Source: Gerris lacustris
Taxonomy: Eukaryota; Arthropoda; Insecta; Hemiptera; Gerridae
Length of the DNA stretch: 64,000 nt
Direction: 5' to 3'
Assembly: GCA_951217055.1 (NCBI GenBank)
Contig: OX578281.1
Span: 10,198,447-10,262,446 of the forward strand
The notes under the pieces are model-generated. The model was not told where the DNA came from and did not search any database. It saw only the letters and a program-made list of their open reading frames with translations. The position numbers and the translations under genes are program-made. This document shows, piece by piece, positions 52,591 through 63,860 of the stretch (position 1 is its first letter; each line of letters begins with the position of its first letter).

Positions 52591-53083
52591 CACTTAACAG
52601 ATCTAACTGTGAGTTACTTTCCCTTATCATCAAAAGCACTTAACAGATCTAAGTGTGAGTTACTTTCCCTTATCATCAAAAACACTTAACAGATCTAACT
52701 GTGAGTTACTTTCCCTTATCATCAAAAACACTTAACAGATCTAAGTGTGAGTTACTTTCCCTTATCATCAAAAACACTTAACAGATCTAAGTGTGAGTTA
52801 CTTTCCCTTATCATCAAAAACACTTAACAGATCTAACTGTGAGTTACTTTCCCTTATCATCAAAAACACTTAACAGATCTAAGTGTGAGTTACTTTCCCT
52901 TATCATCAAAAACACTTAACAGATCTAACTGTGAGTTACTTTCCCTTATTATCAAAAACACTTAACAGATCTAAGTGTGAGTTACTTTCCCTTATCATCA
53001 AAAACACTTAACAGATCTAACTGTGAGTTACTTTCCCTTATCATCAAAAACACTTAACAGATCTAACTGTGAGTTACTTTCCC
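52591..53083 (+). repeat. 46-bp tandem array, 11 units
   Basis: CACTTAACAGATCTAA(C/G)TG recurs at 52591, 52637, 52683 and so on to 53051, always 46 bp apart, followed by GAGTTACTTTCCCTTATCAT. Units are virtually identical except for a C/G difference in TAA(C/G)TG. A diverged half unit (CTAACCGAAAGCTACTTTCC) lies at 53195-53220. Confidence 0.95.
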
Positions 53084-53698
53084 TTTTATAAGACACTTAA
53101 AATGAACTGTGAATAATAAATTATTTGTTCCTTTTTAGGATTTCAAACCATCAGCAGATATTTCGGTTAAAGTCCTTGATTTTAGGAAAAAAGCAACAAA
53201 TCTAACCGAAAGCTACTTTCCCTTTTGTATCTCACTTCTAATAAATTGTGAATAATAAATTATTTGTTTTAAAATAGTCTGTTTTTACAATTAAAAAAAA
53301 AAAGATTTATAAATAAATCCAGTTATCTTTTTTTTTTAAAAAAAAAATTACCTGGAATATCTTAGTGGTGTGAGAACTCACACTTAGCTAGGATTCCGTG
53401 TAAGTCATTTCTCCTTACTCTAGCGCTCAAAGTTGCGATGTTTTGATCACGATAAAAATTGCCAGCTTCTGTTATCAAAGGTGGAATCACACGAAAACTC
53501 GGAAACACGGAATGTCTGAATCAAAGTTTCGTGCCATTATTTAAAACTATCTATTGTTAATTGTTAGCCTTGAGCTTATTAAGTCCGCTTTTACCTAAAA
53601 ACAAAACCTTCAAGTTGTAATTTAGATTATTTTTTCTTGAATATAAAATAATTGATTTGAGTCTATTTTAGTTTTCATATCGGTCTAATATTAATTTA
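53084..53698. other. Stretch without a recognisable gene
   Basis: AATAATAAATTATTTGTT occurs twice (53113, 53252). A-rich and T-rich runs lie at 53290-53350. Nothing else recognised. Confidence 0.45.
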
Positions 53699-53732
53699 TT
53701 GCTTCCGAGCTTACCGAAGATAACGGAGTAGT
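53699..53732 (+). repeat. Family B terminal hairpin fragment
   Basis: GCTTCCGAGCTTACCGAAGA..ACGGAG: only the end of B remains, next to the left inverted arm. Confidence 0.65.
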
Positions 53733-54690
53733 CAAGGAGATAGCGTGGAAAAAAGTGTCTGACTAATATCAAGCTAGAATTTTCTCTTTTGGTGCATTTT
53801 AAGAATATATGGTTGGCTATGTTCGTCTGCGGGACATAGCTTGGCAATAGATATTTGAAATAAAACAAACCGGTGGAGAGTGGCCATGCCCCCTCACCCA
53901 TTTTGGAGGACAATGAGGTTTTCATGATCCTGAGTACAAAATTAGCCAATAAACCAAAAAATTTGATTATGTTAGTTTGTCGCTTGATAGGTTAGTTGTT
54001 CAAATATTGCTCCATCATCACTATCACGTGACAAACTAACATCAACTTAACTCTTAAGCAGCCCCTACACGATCAAGCCGCTTGATCAAAACATCGCGTC
54101 AAGCATTGGTGTCAAGCATGATTGATAGTCTAGGAACCCGTTTGATCCTTGAGTCAAGCCTTGACGGAGATTGATGGAAAGTTTGAATGACTCAAGCGGC
54201 TTGACGGAGCGCTTGATAGTCTAGAGCAATTTTGATTAAGCATTCCGTCAATCACCTGCTCGACACCCCAAATCCTGATTTGAAACCATGATATCTACAC
54301 AATACTGATTCACTACAGTCCAGGAGGAGCAGTTCACTAGAAGAAAACCCCGCTACAAATGAGTGTTGATGAAAAGATTGATGGGAGGCTTGATGCACCC
54401 CAAGGCGGCTTGAAGGTCGTGTCAATCAGCTTGACAAGATCAAGCGGCTTGATCATGTAGAGGCTGCTTTTACTACTAATTCTGTACTCGGGATTATGAA
54501 GGTCATGGCTGCTCTCCACCGGTTTGTTTTTTTCAAATGCCTACTGCCAAGCTATGTCCCGCTGAAGAACTTAGCCGACCACATATTCTTAAAAGGCAAC
54601 AAAAAAGACCAACTTGTACTCAAAAGTCTTGCTTGAGTTCTGGAATAAACGAGTTTATCTCTAACTACTAGCAAATGGTTATAAATATTA
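53733..54690. repeat. Large inverted repeat, arms of about 210 bp
   Basis: The left arm 53733-53945 and right arm 54475-54690 are inverted copies. GGGACATAGCTTGGCA, AAACAAACCGGTGGAGAG, GGCCATG-like and GTACAAAATTAG/GTACAGAATTAG words match in order, with moderate divergence. Between them lie a 13-bp inverted pair (ATGTTAGTTTGTC 53966 / GACAAACTAACAT 54031) and the TTAA MITE. Short minus-strand frames in the arms match nothing I recognise. Confidence 0.75.
54058..54467. mobile_element. TTAA-type MITE, about 410 bp
   Basis: Inverted ends GCAGCCCCTACACGATCAAG and (read inward) GCAGCCTCTACATGATCAAG continue CCGCTTGATC. TTAA flanks the left end (54054-54057); the right flank is TTTT. The palindrome TCAAGCSGCTTGA occurs near each end and in the middle. 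A second, truncated copy is at 5576-5850. No coding. Confidence 0.8.
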
Positions 54691-55174
54691 TAAATAGAAG
54701 AATAACTATCTCTAAGTCTTCTCACAACCCGCGCCATACCCAGATAATTAATAAAGTTAAATTAAATTAAAATTACATTTCAAAACTAAAGATAAATGTA
54801 CTTATGAAATTAAAAAATTAAATAGCAAACAGAATCTATGGAGATAATTCTAGTCAAATAAATACTAAAGAAGTTAATGAATATTTTTTATATCTAAGAT
54901 CAAAAGCTTTTCTATACGATACTTGTGAAGAACTAGTTGCAACCAATGAGATACAAGTGAATCTTTAAAAAATAAATTTTCAGCTTTTCTAGGTAGTCGG
55001 AAAGTGGGTCATTCAATAGATTACAAGACTTGGAGTCAAACAAAAACCTAACAAATATAATTAGTTAATTAATCATTAGTTAGATTGATTATTGCATTGT
55101 CAACGGGAATACATAATCTTTGTAAGTTTCAGCTTTCTAGGTAGCTGGGAAGTGGGTCAAATTCACTATATACG
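54691..55174. other. AT-rich stretch without a recognisable feature
   Basis: TTTCAGCTTT.CTAGGTAG.CGG words recur at 54978 and 55128 (TTTCAGCTTTCTAGGTAGCT). Nothing else seen. Confidence 0.4.
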
Positions 55175-55397
55175 AATCCAAATTTCATTAAAATCGGACG
55201 AGAAATTTTTACGATTTAACAAAAATTGAGTGGCAGACCAACAGACCGACCGACCAACAGAAAGACACGGAACCAAAAAATGTTATCTGATGCCTAAATT
55301 AGATATGTGCCGTCGAAATTTAAAAACCTTGCTTTTTATCAATTCAAAATTTTCGTTCACATAGCTTCTTTCACCTTCGGTAAGCTCGAAAGCTAAA
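55175..55397 (-). repeat. Repeat family B, copy 17 (5' part)
   Basis: Reverse orientation: CCAAATTTCATTAAAATCGG, AAAATTGAGTGGCAGACC, CTGATGCCTAAATTAGAT, ATAGCTTCTTTCACCTTCGG, then TAAGCTCGAAAGC at the terminal hairpin. Confidence 0.7.
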
Positions 55398-55689
55398 TAC
55401 ATTAAAAATATCACACTCCTTAGTGAAATACGGGAATCAAAGTCTTATAATGAGAGCTCAGATATTGTATATTTATTATATCATTTTTTTTATTGCTCCA
55501 AGTAATTTTACTACGTTTTTTTATTAGCTTGCTTTCTTGTTTGTTTGTTTGTTTGTTTGTCCAGTACAAATCTTGCAATGATTTTTAACTAACTTCCCGA
55601 CTAACTAGGTATTTGAAACTTTTAGAATAGCTCAGAACACGATGACAATGCATTCATTTAATATCTTTAGCCATTTTTCATCAGAATTT

Positions 55690-55830
55690 AATTCGTTTTC
55701 AGCAAATTTTGCTGTATGGAAAGTTAGTTCGGATAAAATCCGCAAGTTCTTTTTATTTGTTTTGACATGACCCATATTTACGATCTTCATTTTGACGGGT
55801 TTCAAATTTATGATTTTTTATTTAGTCAAC
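55690..55830. repeat. Repeat family F, copy 1
   Basis: TTTTCAGCAAATTTTGCTGT, ATGGAAAGTTAGTTCGG, AAAATCCGCAAGTT, TTTGTTTTGACATGACCC and TTCATTTTGACGGGTTTCAA match 63733-63860. The first word contains the perfect palindrome CAGCAAA-T-TTTGCTG. Confidence 0.75.
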
Positions 55831-57356
55831 AGAAAATTTAAAATCGTAGTATATAAAAAGTTCTTTTTATCTTGTGATTATTTCTTTACAACTTATAGTG
55901 TATGGAAGCTATTGGGCCACTTAAGATTAATTTTTCGCATATTTTGGGATTATTGCATATATATAATTGCACATTTTCGGTTCAAGTGCATATTATGCAT
56001 ATTTTCGGAATTTTCGCATAGACATAGAACTTTTTTGCATTAAATATAGAAATAAAAATTTCAACAAATAAAATTCAATAAAAAGGTTCATATTTTTTTA
56101 AAGGATTAGAGTTCATTCACTGAAGTCTGAAAACTGGAGACTCGCGGTTTAGCGCTTACAAAAGCTGTAGGGGACCCTCAAGGGACTTAAGGAAAAGAGT
56201 AAGGTTTGGCCGGGTCCAATTGGGGAAAAGCTTAGACAAAAATGGACGCAGTTTTTCAACGTAATCCGGGCTGGAGCACTACAAAGAATGTCGCCCGTAT
56301 CCTAGAAGGGGCGGAGAGCGGAGATAATGCAGAAGATCTGAGGCCAGCGGGCAGATTAACATTGCTGTATTGAAATATGTTCCTGTAGTGTTGTGTAACG
56401 TTGAGAGAACGCATTTTCCCATTAAAAATGGTCCTTTCCGACCCAGATGTAATTTAAAAATAGAAAATTTAGAAAAATATATTAGTAGTGCAAACAAACT
56501 CATGCTAATGTTTCGTAAATTTGTATAATATGTAAATGTAACTTCTTATATTCTTTAAATAACAGTCAATAATTTTATTTTTGGTAGTTATTCTAGTGTA
56601 TTCTCCTATCTAACTTTCAAATGTCATGTTTTGGGAAACCCTCGTATTGCATAGCACTATTCATAATATAAAGCTGCCTATTGGAATAAGTGCATATTTG
56701 AGAACATATATTAGGAATAAATGCATGTATTTGGGATATGTGCATATTTCGAACTTTTTAAATGAATATATTGAGATTTTTTAAGTGCATATTGATCCGA
56801 ACTCTACTTATAATAAATCTTGAGAATGTGATACATTAAGTTAACTCGATACTGAAATGGATTTAGAGTTTGAATTCATGACTAGGTAAGCGTGTATCAT
56901 TAAGGATTGCTTAGTGGTATTTCAGGTGGTGTTGGCGCAACACATTCATAAAAAACTAAGTTCAATTGCAGAGAACTTAGTTTTATGATTGCTGCTGTAG
57001 ATTTTGGTATTAGCTTTGGCACGGAATGCTTCGTTATTGACCACGAGACCCTGTGATTTCTCCTACTTTACTACTTGTTATTACATTTCTCACTTTAAGT
57101 TATCATTTAGGATTTCGGAAATAAAATCAAACAGGTTCTGTTTAAATATCTTTAATACTCTTCTTCGTAAGTTAGAACAGTTGCGTGTGGGTTTAGGCGC
57201 AGTCTATTCTGGTTAGTAGTAAAATTAACAGTTATATTCCACCTTTAAATCATTAGACATAGAGGTTTATCTTTGAATAGTAACCAATTAACGATAATAG
57301 GAGAAAAAGAAGAATTATTCAATTAGTGTATAGTTGTTAGTTTTTAGGGTTTTCGT
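55831..57356. other. Stretch without a recognisable gene
   Basis: GC-richer segment 56120-56420 unassigned. GCATATTT-type words recur at 55935-56010 and 56690-56790 (TGCATATTTGGGAT-like). No domain found. Confidence 0.4.
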
Positions 57357-57480
57357 AGATCATCCTTGAAACCTTTTCGCCGAGGGGGATGTGTCTGTCT
57401 GTCCGTCGTACTTTGGTTCATATCCAATGAACCGTTCACGCTAGATATGTGAAATTTGAAATGCTAGCGTAATTTCTTGA
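57357..57480 (+). repeat. Repeat family H (single copy seen)
   Basis: GTGTCTGTCTGTCCGTCG (57390s) then GAACCGTTCACGCTAGATAT and GTGAAATTTGAAATG. It has the CTGTCTGTC-spacer-GAAATTTG layout of A, B, D and G with a different sequence, and joins a B copy at about 57490. Confidence 0.5.
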
Positions 57481-57489
57481 CTCACTCAT

Positions 57490-59636
57490 TAAAATTTCAA
57501 GAAAATGTTTGGTTTCGTGTCTGCCTGTCGGTCTGTTACTCAATTTTTACGAACCGACATATCTTAAAACTGCGAGTCCGATTTTAATAACATTTGCATG
57601 GTAGGTCGTAATTAGCTCATCGTTGGCCCCATTTTACATTTATTTACACCCATATGTACAAAATGACTCATCTGGTTTTTATGAAATTTAGATGTTTTTT
57701 CAAAAGTTGCCCTAGATTGATTTGAACTATCTGTATTGTTGGTCCCATTTTACATTTATTTACACCCATATGTACAAAATTACTCATCTGTTTTTTATGA
57801 AATTTGGGTGTTTTGTCAAAAGTTTGCCTAGATTGATTTGAACTATCTGTATTGTTGGCCCCATTTTACATTTATTTACACCCATATGTACAAAATGACT
57901 CATCTGGTTTTTATGAAATTTGGATGTTTTGTCAAAAGTTTGCCTAGATTGATTTGAACTATCTGTATTGTTGGCCCCATTTTACATTTATTTACACCCA
58001 TATGTACAAAATGACTCATCTGGTTTTTATGAAATTTGGATGTTTTGTCAAAAGTTTGCCTAGATTGATTTGAACTATCTGTATTGTTGGTCCCATTTTA
58101 CATTTATTTACACCCATATGTACAAAATGACTCATCTGGTTTTTATGAAATTTGGATGTTTTGTCAAAAGTTTGCCTAGATTGATTTGAACTATCTGTAT
58201 TGTTGGCCCCATTTTACATTTATTTACACCCATATGTACAAAATGACTCATCTGTTTTTTATGAAATTTGGGTGTTTTGTCAAAAGTTTGCTTAGATTGA
58301 TTTGAACTATCTGTATTGTTGGCCCCATTTTACATTTATTTACACCCATATGTACAAAATGACTCATCTGGTTTTTATGAAATTTGGATGTTTTGTCAAA
58401 AGTTTGCCTAGATTGATTTGAACTATCTGTATTGTTGGTCCCATTTTACATTTATTTACACCCATATGTACAAAATGACTCATCTGGTTTTTATGAAATT
58501 TGGATGTTTTGTCAAAAGTTTGCCTAGATTGATTTGAACTATCTGTATTGTTGGCCCCATTTTACATTTATTTACACCCATATGTACAAAATGACTCATC
58601 TGGTTTTTATGAAATTTGGATGTTTTGTCAAAAGTTTGCCTAGATTGATTTGAACTATCTGTATTGTTGGTCCCATTTTACATTTATTTACACCCATATG
58701 TACAAAATGACTCATCTGGTTTTTATGAAATTTGGATGTTTTGTCAAAAGTTTGCCTAGATTGATTTGAACTATCTGTATTGTTGGCCCCATTTTACATT
58801 TATTTACACCCATATGTACAAAATGACTCATCTGTTTTTTATGAAATTTGGGTGTTTTGTCAAAAGTTTGCTTAGATTGATTTGAACTATCTGTATTGTT
58901 GGCCCCATTTTACATTTATTTACACCCATATGTACAAAATGACTCATCTGGTTTTTATGAAATTTGGATGTTTTGTCAAAAGTTTGCCTAGATTGATTTG
59001 AACTATCTGTATTGTTGGCCCCATTTTACATTTATTTACACCCATATGTACAAAATGACTCATCTGGTTTTTATGAAATTTGGATGTTTTGTCAAAAGTT
59101 TGCCTAGATTGATTTGAACTATCTGTATTGTTGGCCCCATTTTACATTTATTTACACCCATATGTACAAAATGACTCATCTGGTTTTTATGAAATTTGGA
59201 TGTTTTGTCAAAAGTTTGCCTAGATTGATTTGAACTATCTGTATTGTTGGTCCCATTTTACATTTATTTACACCCATATGTACAAAATGACTCATCTGGT
59301 TTTTATGAAATTTGGATGTTTTGTCAAAAGTTTGCCTAGATTGATTTGAACTATCTGTATTGTTGGTCCCATTTTACATTTATTTACACCCATATGTACA
59401 AAATGACTCATCTGGTTTTTATGAAATTTGGATGTTTTGTCAAAAGTTTGCCTAGATTGATTTGAACTATCTGTATTGTTGGCCCCATTTTACATTTATT
59501 TACACCTATATGTTCAAAATTACTCATCTGGTTTTTATGAAATTTGGATGATTTGTTGAAAGTAGCCCCAAATTAATTTAAACTATCTATGCTCTTTTCA
59601 TTTTGTTAAATTGATACTTTAATTAATATAAAATAC
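57490..59636 (+). repeat. Repeat family B, copy 18, expanded by a satellite
   Basis: Starts with ATGTTTGGTTTCGTGTCTGC, ACGAACCGACATATCTTAAA and GGTAGGTCGTAATTAGCTCA. It carries the 116-bp array (57619-59560), then leaves it with GATGATTTGTTGAAAGTAGC, AACTATCTATGCTC and GATACTTTAATTAATAT. It meets the inverted copy 19 at about 59637. Confidence 0.85.
57619..59560 (+). repeat. 116-bp satellite array, about 16.7 units
   Basis: ATTGTTGG(T/C)CCCATTTTAC starts at 57735, 57851, 57967 and on to 59475, always exactly 116 bp apart. A first diverged unit starts at 57619 and a partial unit follows 59475. The unit is an internal part of B (ATTTACACC..TACAAAAT, ATGAAATTTGGATG.TTTGTC, TTGAACTATCTG). Three marker changes (TTTTTT for GGTTTTT, GGGTG, GCTTAG) appear together in the units starting at 58199 and 58779, five units apart. 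Confidence 0.95.
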
Positions 59637-60236
59637 CCTGCCAATTAGTGTGGCACATTGCTTCCTCGCGTTCTATTTTGTATACTTTAATTACATTATA
59701 CTATTAAAACCTATTATTGACAAATTTATTTAATTTTCCCCTTTTTTAAAACTGTCAAAATTGTTGTTTTGATCTTTTACATTAATTAAAGGATCAATTT
59801 AGCAAAATTTAAGGAGCGCTAATGGTTGAAAACGCTAATGGGGCTATCTGCGGCTACTTTTGACAAATCATACAAATTTCATAAAAATTAGATAATATGT
59901 GTCTTTGACGTGTCTTTGAGGTGTAAGTAAATGTATGTTTGTGAGCATGTGGAAGATAAACAAATTGGCGCAGAAGGTTAAAACTTATATGGGATCAACA
60001 ATGGGCTGATTATGACGTGCCATCCAAATTTCAATAAAATCAGATGAGTAGTTTTTAAGATTTGTTGGTTCGCAAAAATTGAGCGACACATCAACAGACA
60101 GATACAGAAACAAAAATGTTCCCTGATATCTGAAACGGGTTTCTGTCTTGGATTTTTTGAAATCAGAGACAAAAAATATTTTCGTTCTTTAGAACGATTA
60201 CATACCTTCCGTTACCTTCGGTAAGCTCGGAAGCAT
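59637..60236 (-). repeat. Repeat family B, copy 19 (full length)
   Basis: Reverse orientation from GCCAATTAGTGTGGCACATT through TTGATCTTTTACATTAATTA, GCTACTTTTGACAAATCATA, GAGCATGTGGAAGATAAACA, GGATCAACAATGGGCTGATT and CTGATATCTGAAACGGGTTT. It ends with CTTCCGTTACCTTCGGTAAG..GGAAGC. Confidence 0.85.
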
Positions 60237-61312
60237 AATTATTTGAATCCACTTAAAATCGAAACAGATCTTAGTATATATCAATAATCTGTCATTTTTT
60301 TAACAACCACCCATCATTTTTCAGAAAGTCGCATTATTTTTATGGAAACTTTTTCTTAAATCTGTAATAATTAATCAAATTAAAAGAGATTTTTTTGTTT
60401 TAAAAGATGTTTAGTATTACTATGATTATGCAGAAAGTTTTATCAGAGTTAGTTTAACAGATTTTTTTATTGCAATTAAGGTTTTAGCATTTGCCTTAAC
60501 TTGAAGTTTTAATTGCTGTATGTACTCTGAAAATACTTTTTTATCATCTTACTCCATCTTAAGATAAACTTAAAACTCATCTTAGAAAATAAGTTAAAAT
60601 TATTTTTATCTTAGAATGTGTACGTTAATCTCACATTTTAAGCAATGTGATAATGTTTAGCGGCATAATGTGCTTGAACGCAGTGCAGCAAGTTAAAGAG
60701 GAAAGAACATTGTTAATTTTATGCCACATTGTAAAGCTCTTATACTAGTTAAATACCATTTTTCTTTATTTACCTCTTATCTAATATTTCTTTATCTTTT
60801 CACTGTATTTTAGCTTGGTTTCTAGAGAAACACGGAAAATGAAATAATTTAGAAATCAATGTATATGTCATAATATATAATTTGTCAAACACGGCCACAT
60901 TTCTTTTATTTCTTAGATTTTTTTTTTATATTCCATAGATCTTTAGATAGGTAGCCACTTACTAGATTGCGCTAAAGAACAATTTTTCCCTGCTAGGGGA
61001 ACAATAAATCCAAGTCCTCCATATTACGATATAATATAGATTCTTCCTTCTTGAAGGCGTATCTCAAGAATAACATATATATTATATATGTTATAGAGAT
61101 ATTATTTTGTATGTCGAAAGCTTAAAGATTCCGAAGATATTCTAGAAAACAAATATCTTGGAATAGGAAGTTAGGTGACTTATTTTAGTCATTTAGTAAG
61201 AAAATGTTTCCCATCCTTCTTTTAAGACAGTGTTTCTAAAGATGTTGACAATGGGGAATGTTTTTAAGGGAACGATCTATTTGTACCTTATCTAGTCAAC
61301 AATCTATTTTAA
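60237..61312. other. AT-rich stretch without a recognisable gene
   Basis: A palindromic ATAACATATATATTATATATGTTAT lies at about 61070-61094. No coding signal or repeat family. Confidence 0.45.
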
Positions 61313-61475
61313 GACATAGATTTGACAATCTATGTCAAATCAGAGACAGATTGGAGAATCTATTTTAAGACATAGATTGGAGAATCTACGTTAAGACATA
61401 GGTTGGAGAATCTATGTTAAGACATATATTATCCAGTCTATGTTAAAACATAGATTGTGCAATGTATGTTAAGCA
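61313..61475. repeat. Palindromic short tandem array (unit about 29 bp)
   Basis: ACATAGATTGGAGAATCTA, with variants, recurs about six times separated by TGTTAAG. Each unit is itself a near-perfect hairpin (ACATAGATT-GGAG-AATCTATGT). Confidence 0.85.
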
Positions 61476-61633
61476 TGATTTAAAATTACTTCTATACTCA
61501 GGAAAGATGTTCTTTTGTATTAAATTCTTAATATATAGTAATATTGATTGGAGATGTATACTAGGTTATATTGACTCTACTAGATGATATATACATACTA
61601 GGTTATATTGACTCTAATTAGTGATAGAGGCGC

Positions 61634-61690
61634 TTCTTTAGATTGTTACTCCCCTTATAAAAAAACAGGGAGGAGTAACAATCAAAAGAA
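61634..61690. other. Strong hairpin, 20-bp arms
   Basis: CTTCTTTAGATTGTTACTCC (61634-61653) pairs with GGAGTAACAATCAAAAGAAG (61672-61690) with one mismatch. A related segment (TTCTTTGACTGTTACTACCC) follows at 61708. Confidence 0.8.
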
Positions 61691-62944
61691 GGTGTAGGGA
61701 ATGTTCTTCTTTGACTGTTACTACCCTTATCAAAACAGAAGTGTGATATTCCTTTGTCTCAAAGTACATTGGACTAATCACCCCTTTTTCTTTTTCTTAA
61801 TAGTTATTTAGTCAAAGTCATTTTTATTGTAAAACAACATAGAGGAGTTACGAGTTACAATCTACAGATGATATATGTACTGGGTTATATTGACTCTACT
61901 GTAGGTTACTAGGATTATATACTAGTTTAAAAAAAAAAAAAACATCTATAGTTTAAAATTAACATAAAATAGTTTATAAAAAAATCAGGTAATAGTTGTT
62001 TTACATTCTCTTTTGTAAATTTTATTTTTACCTTGTATAAAACTCTCTTTATAAAGTAAACAAACATTCACACAATAAACTTTGCCTTTGTTTTAGTTTT
62101 AAAAGAACAATTAAAAATTAGAATAATAATAAGTTATATATGTTCAAGGATTATAACTAACGAAACAAATTTAAAAATACGTCATCCTTTGTTTTTTTTT
62201 ATATTAGTAGTATATAATAACAAGGTGCTAATGTGTCAAAAACAGTGTAAATGGTTAAAGACCTCTTGGCTTTTCCGAAAAAAAGGTAAAGAGAGGGGGG
62301 TAAGTAAGCTACAATGTTAAGTAGGGTGGGGGGTAAGTAAGCTACAATGTTAAGTAGGGTTTTAAGCAGGTTGAAAGCTGCTAGATTAGTTGCCTTGTAG
62401 TGCTGTTGCTTCATTCTTTCACTAATGCTTTCTTTGTCTTTTGATCGTGTTTTTTTTGAGAGAGAGAGGGGGAAAGAGATGGAGTGGGGGAGGAAAAGGA
62501 ATCAATATAAGTGTCAACTTTGTCAAACCAGCACCATATTTCTTCTCTTGTACTCTTTCTATATTGAACTACTACTAACCTTGTTCTCGTGGCTTTAGCT
62601 TTGGCTGTTGGGTTATCCACGCCTGCCAATTATTCATAGGTAAGGGTCAACCACAGCAGAATGGCAAGGGAAGAGTGGGGGTAGAGAGGTCGTCAAGGGA
62701 AACCAAAGTCACAACACGGGCTGACCTGCCCGTATCTTTAAACATAATACACTTCTAAGCCGCGGCCTTTTTATACACCTACACATTCAACCCTCTTATT
62801 CTATCCTTTTTTTTTTTTTTTTTTTTTCAAGAAAAACTGAATGAAAAGAAACCAGGTCAAGAAAATATTAAACAGAATATAAAAATATATATTTATTTTT
62901 TTATTGAAACTCTATAAATAAAATATACCCTTAGAAATAAAAGA
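61691..62944. other. Stretch without a recognisable gene
   Basis: A TATATACTAGGTTATATTGACTCTA-like word occurs at about 61556, 61588 and 61877. Two GTAAGTAAGCTACAATGTTA copies lie 31 bp apart near 62300-62355. Nothing identifiable as a gene. Confidence 0.4.
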
Positions 62945-63733
62945 TTTTTTTTTTTTTATCCTATGCCTTGCTCGTCTAAGGCGACTTCGGCCATGCGACG
63001 TCTAGCAGCCCAATAGATATCACTTAAATTATTTTTGGTGTGCCGTACATCTTCAAGTGCTTGGCATGTTTTAAGGTGCAGGGATGTCATGTCCCCTTGT
63101 CGACATAATGGACAGGTTGCAGATTCTGCGACTCCGATGCGGTGTAGGTGGCTCTGTAGATAGTCGTGTCCAGTTTTCATTCGGAAATGAGCTACTGCTT
63201 CTCTTCTAGGCAGGTCTGGTGTCACTCTTCCTTCCTTGTCTAGCAATGAAGCCCATTGCCTGCCTTCTGTTCTCTTTTAAGTTACTTATAACTCCATTAT
63301 TAATCAATTTTGTCGATGTTTTAAATGAAGTAGGTCTGTCTGGCTGCTCTTTAGTTGTACCTTCTTTGGCCAGTTGGTCGGCTCTTTCATTTCCGTCAAG
63401 CCCACAGTGTGCAGGAATCCACTGCAGCACGATTTCACTTCCTCGAAGAATCAGGGCTTCAATCAACTCTCTACATTTGTCAACATCATTCGAGGAAACG
63501 CATGCTACGTTTGTAATGGCAGCAATTGCAGCTTGGGAGTCAACAAGGAGAACAACTTTTTTCTTACTTATTTTGAGGAGCATTTCCAGGGCGAGAAGGA
63601 TAGCCTTAACTTCGCCGTCAAAATTTGATGCGAGTCGTCCAACAGGCTCGGATAGCTGAAAAGATTCTGAGTAAACTCCAGCTCCACCGTTTCTTACTGC
63701 CCCGTCCGCAGATCCGTCCGTGTAAACATGGAG
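62945..63733 (-). mobile_element. 5'-truncated LINE with RNase H and a poly(A) end
   Basis: On the minus strand the insert begins inside an RNase H domain at about 63733 and runs to a stop at about 62956, followed within three bases by a poly(A) run (the T run at 62946-62958). The 5' side joins family F at 63733. I could not identify a target duplication. Confidence 0.75.
62956..63733 (-). pseudogene. LINE RNase H domain and CCHC C-terminus, one frameshift
   Basis: The minus-strand translation begins HVYTDGSADGAVRNGGAGVY (first catalytic Asp). It continues NFDGEVKAILLALE (Glu), LLVDSQAAIAAI (second Asp) and WIPAHCGLDGNERADQLAKE (His and last Asp), so the RNase HI catalytic set is present. 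A frameshift near 63250 moves the frame before LLDKEGRVTPDLPRREAVAH, then FRMKTGHDYLQSHLHRIGVA and CPLCRQGDMTSLHLKTC, a C-x2-C-x8-H-x3-C motif. The sequence ends ALDEQGIG-stop. RNase H removes the RNA strand during reverse transcription; RNase H plus C-terminal CCHC fits the I/R1-like group. The reverse transcriptase is missing through 5' truncation, so the copy is dead. Confidence 0.85.
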
Positions 63734-63734
63734 T

Positions 63735-63860
63735 TTTCAGCAAATTTTGCTGTATGGAAAGTTAGTTCAGAAAAAATCCGCAAGTTATTTTATTTGTTTT
63801 GACATGTCCCATATTTGTCAGTCTTCATTTTGACGGGTTTCAAATTTGTGATTTTTTATT
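63735..63860. repeat. Repeat family F, copy 2
   Basis: TTTTCAGCAAATTTTGCTGT, ATGGAAAGTTAGTTCAG, AAAAATCCGCAAGTT, GACATGTCCCATATTTG and TTCATTTTGACGGGTTTCAA match 55698-55825. The remaining 140 bp to the window end hold nothing I recognise. Confidence 0.75.

Noticed and set aside
52591..53083. CRISPR-like direct repeats
   Set aside because: Units are contiguous and identical with no unique spacers, and the surroundings are eukaryotic repeats.
57619..59560. CRISPR-like or protein-coding repeat array
   Set aside because: The 116-bp units have no spacers, contain stops in all frames and derive from family B.
63219..63659. 146-codon plus-strand open frame, the longest in the window
   Set aside because: It is antisense to the RNase H frame of the LINE at 62956-63733, whose catalytic motifs are clear; the plus-strand frame has no motif.
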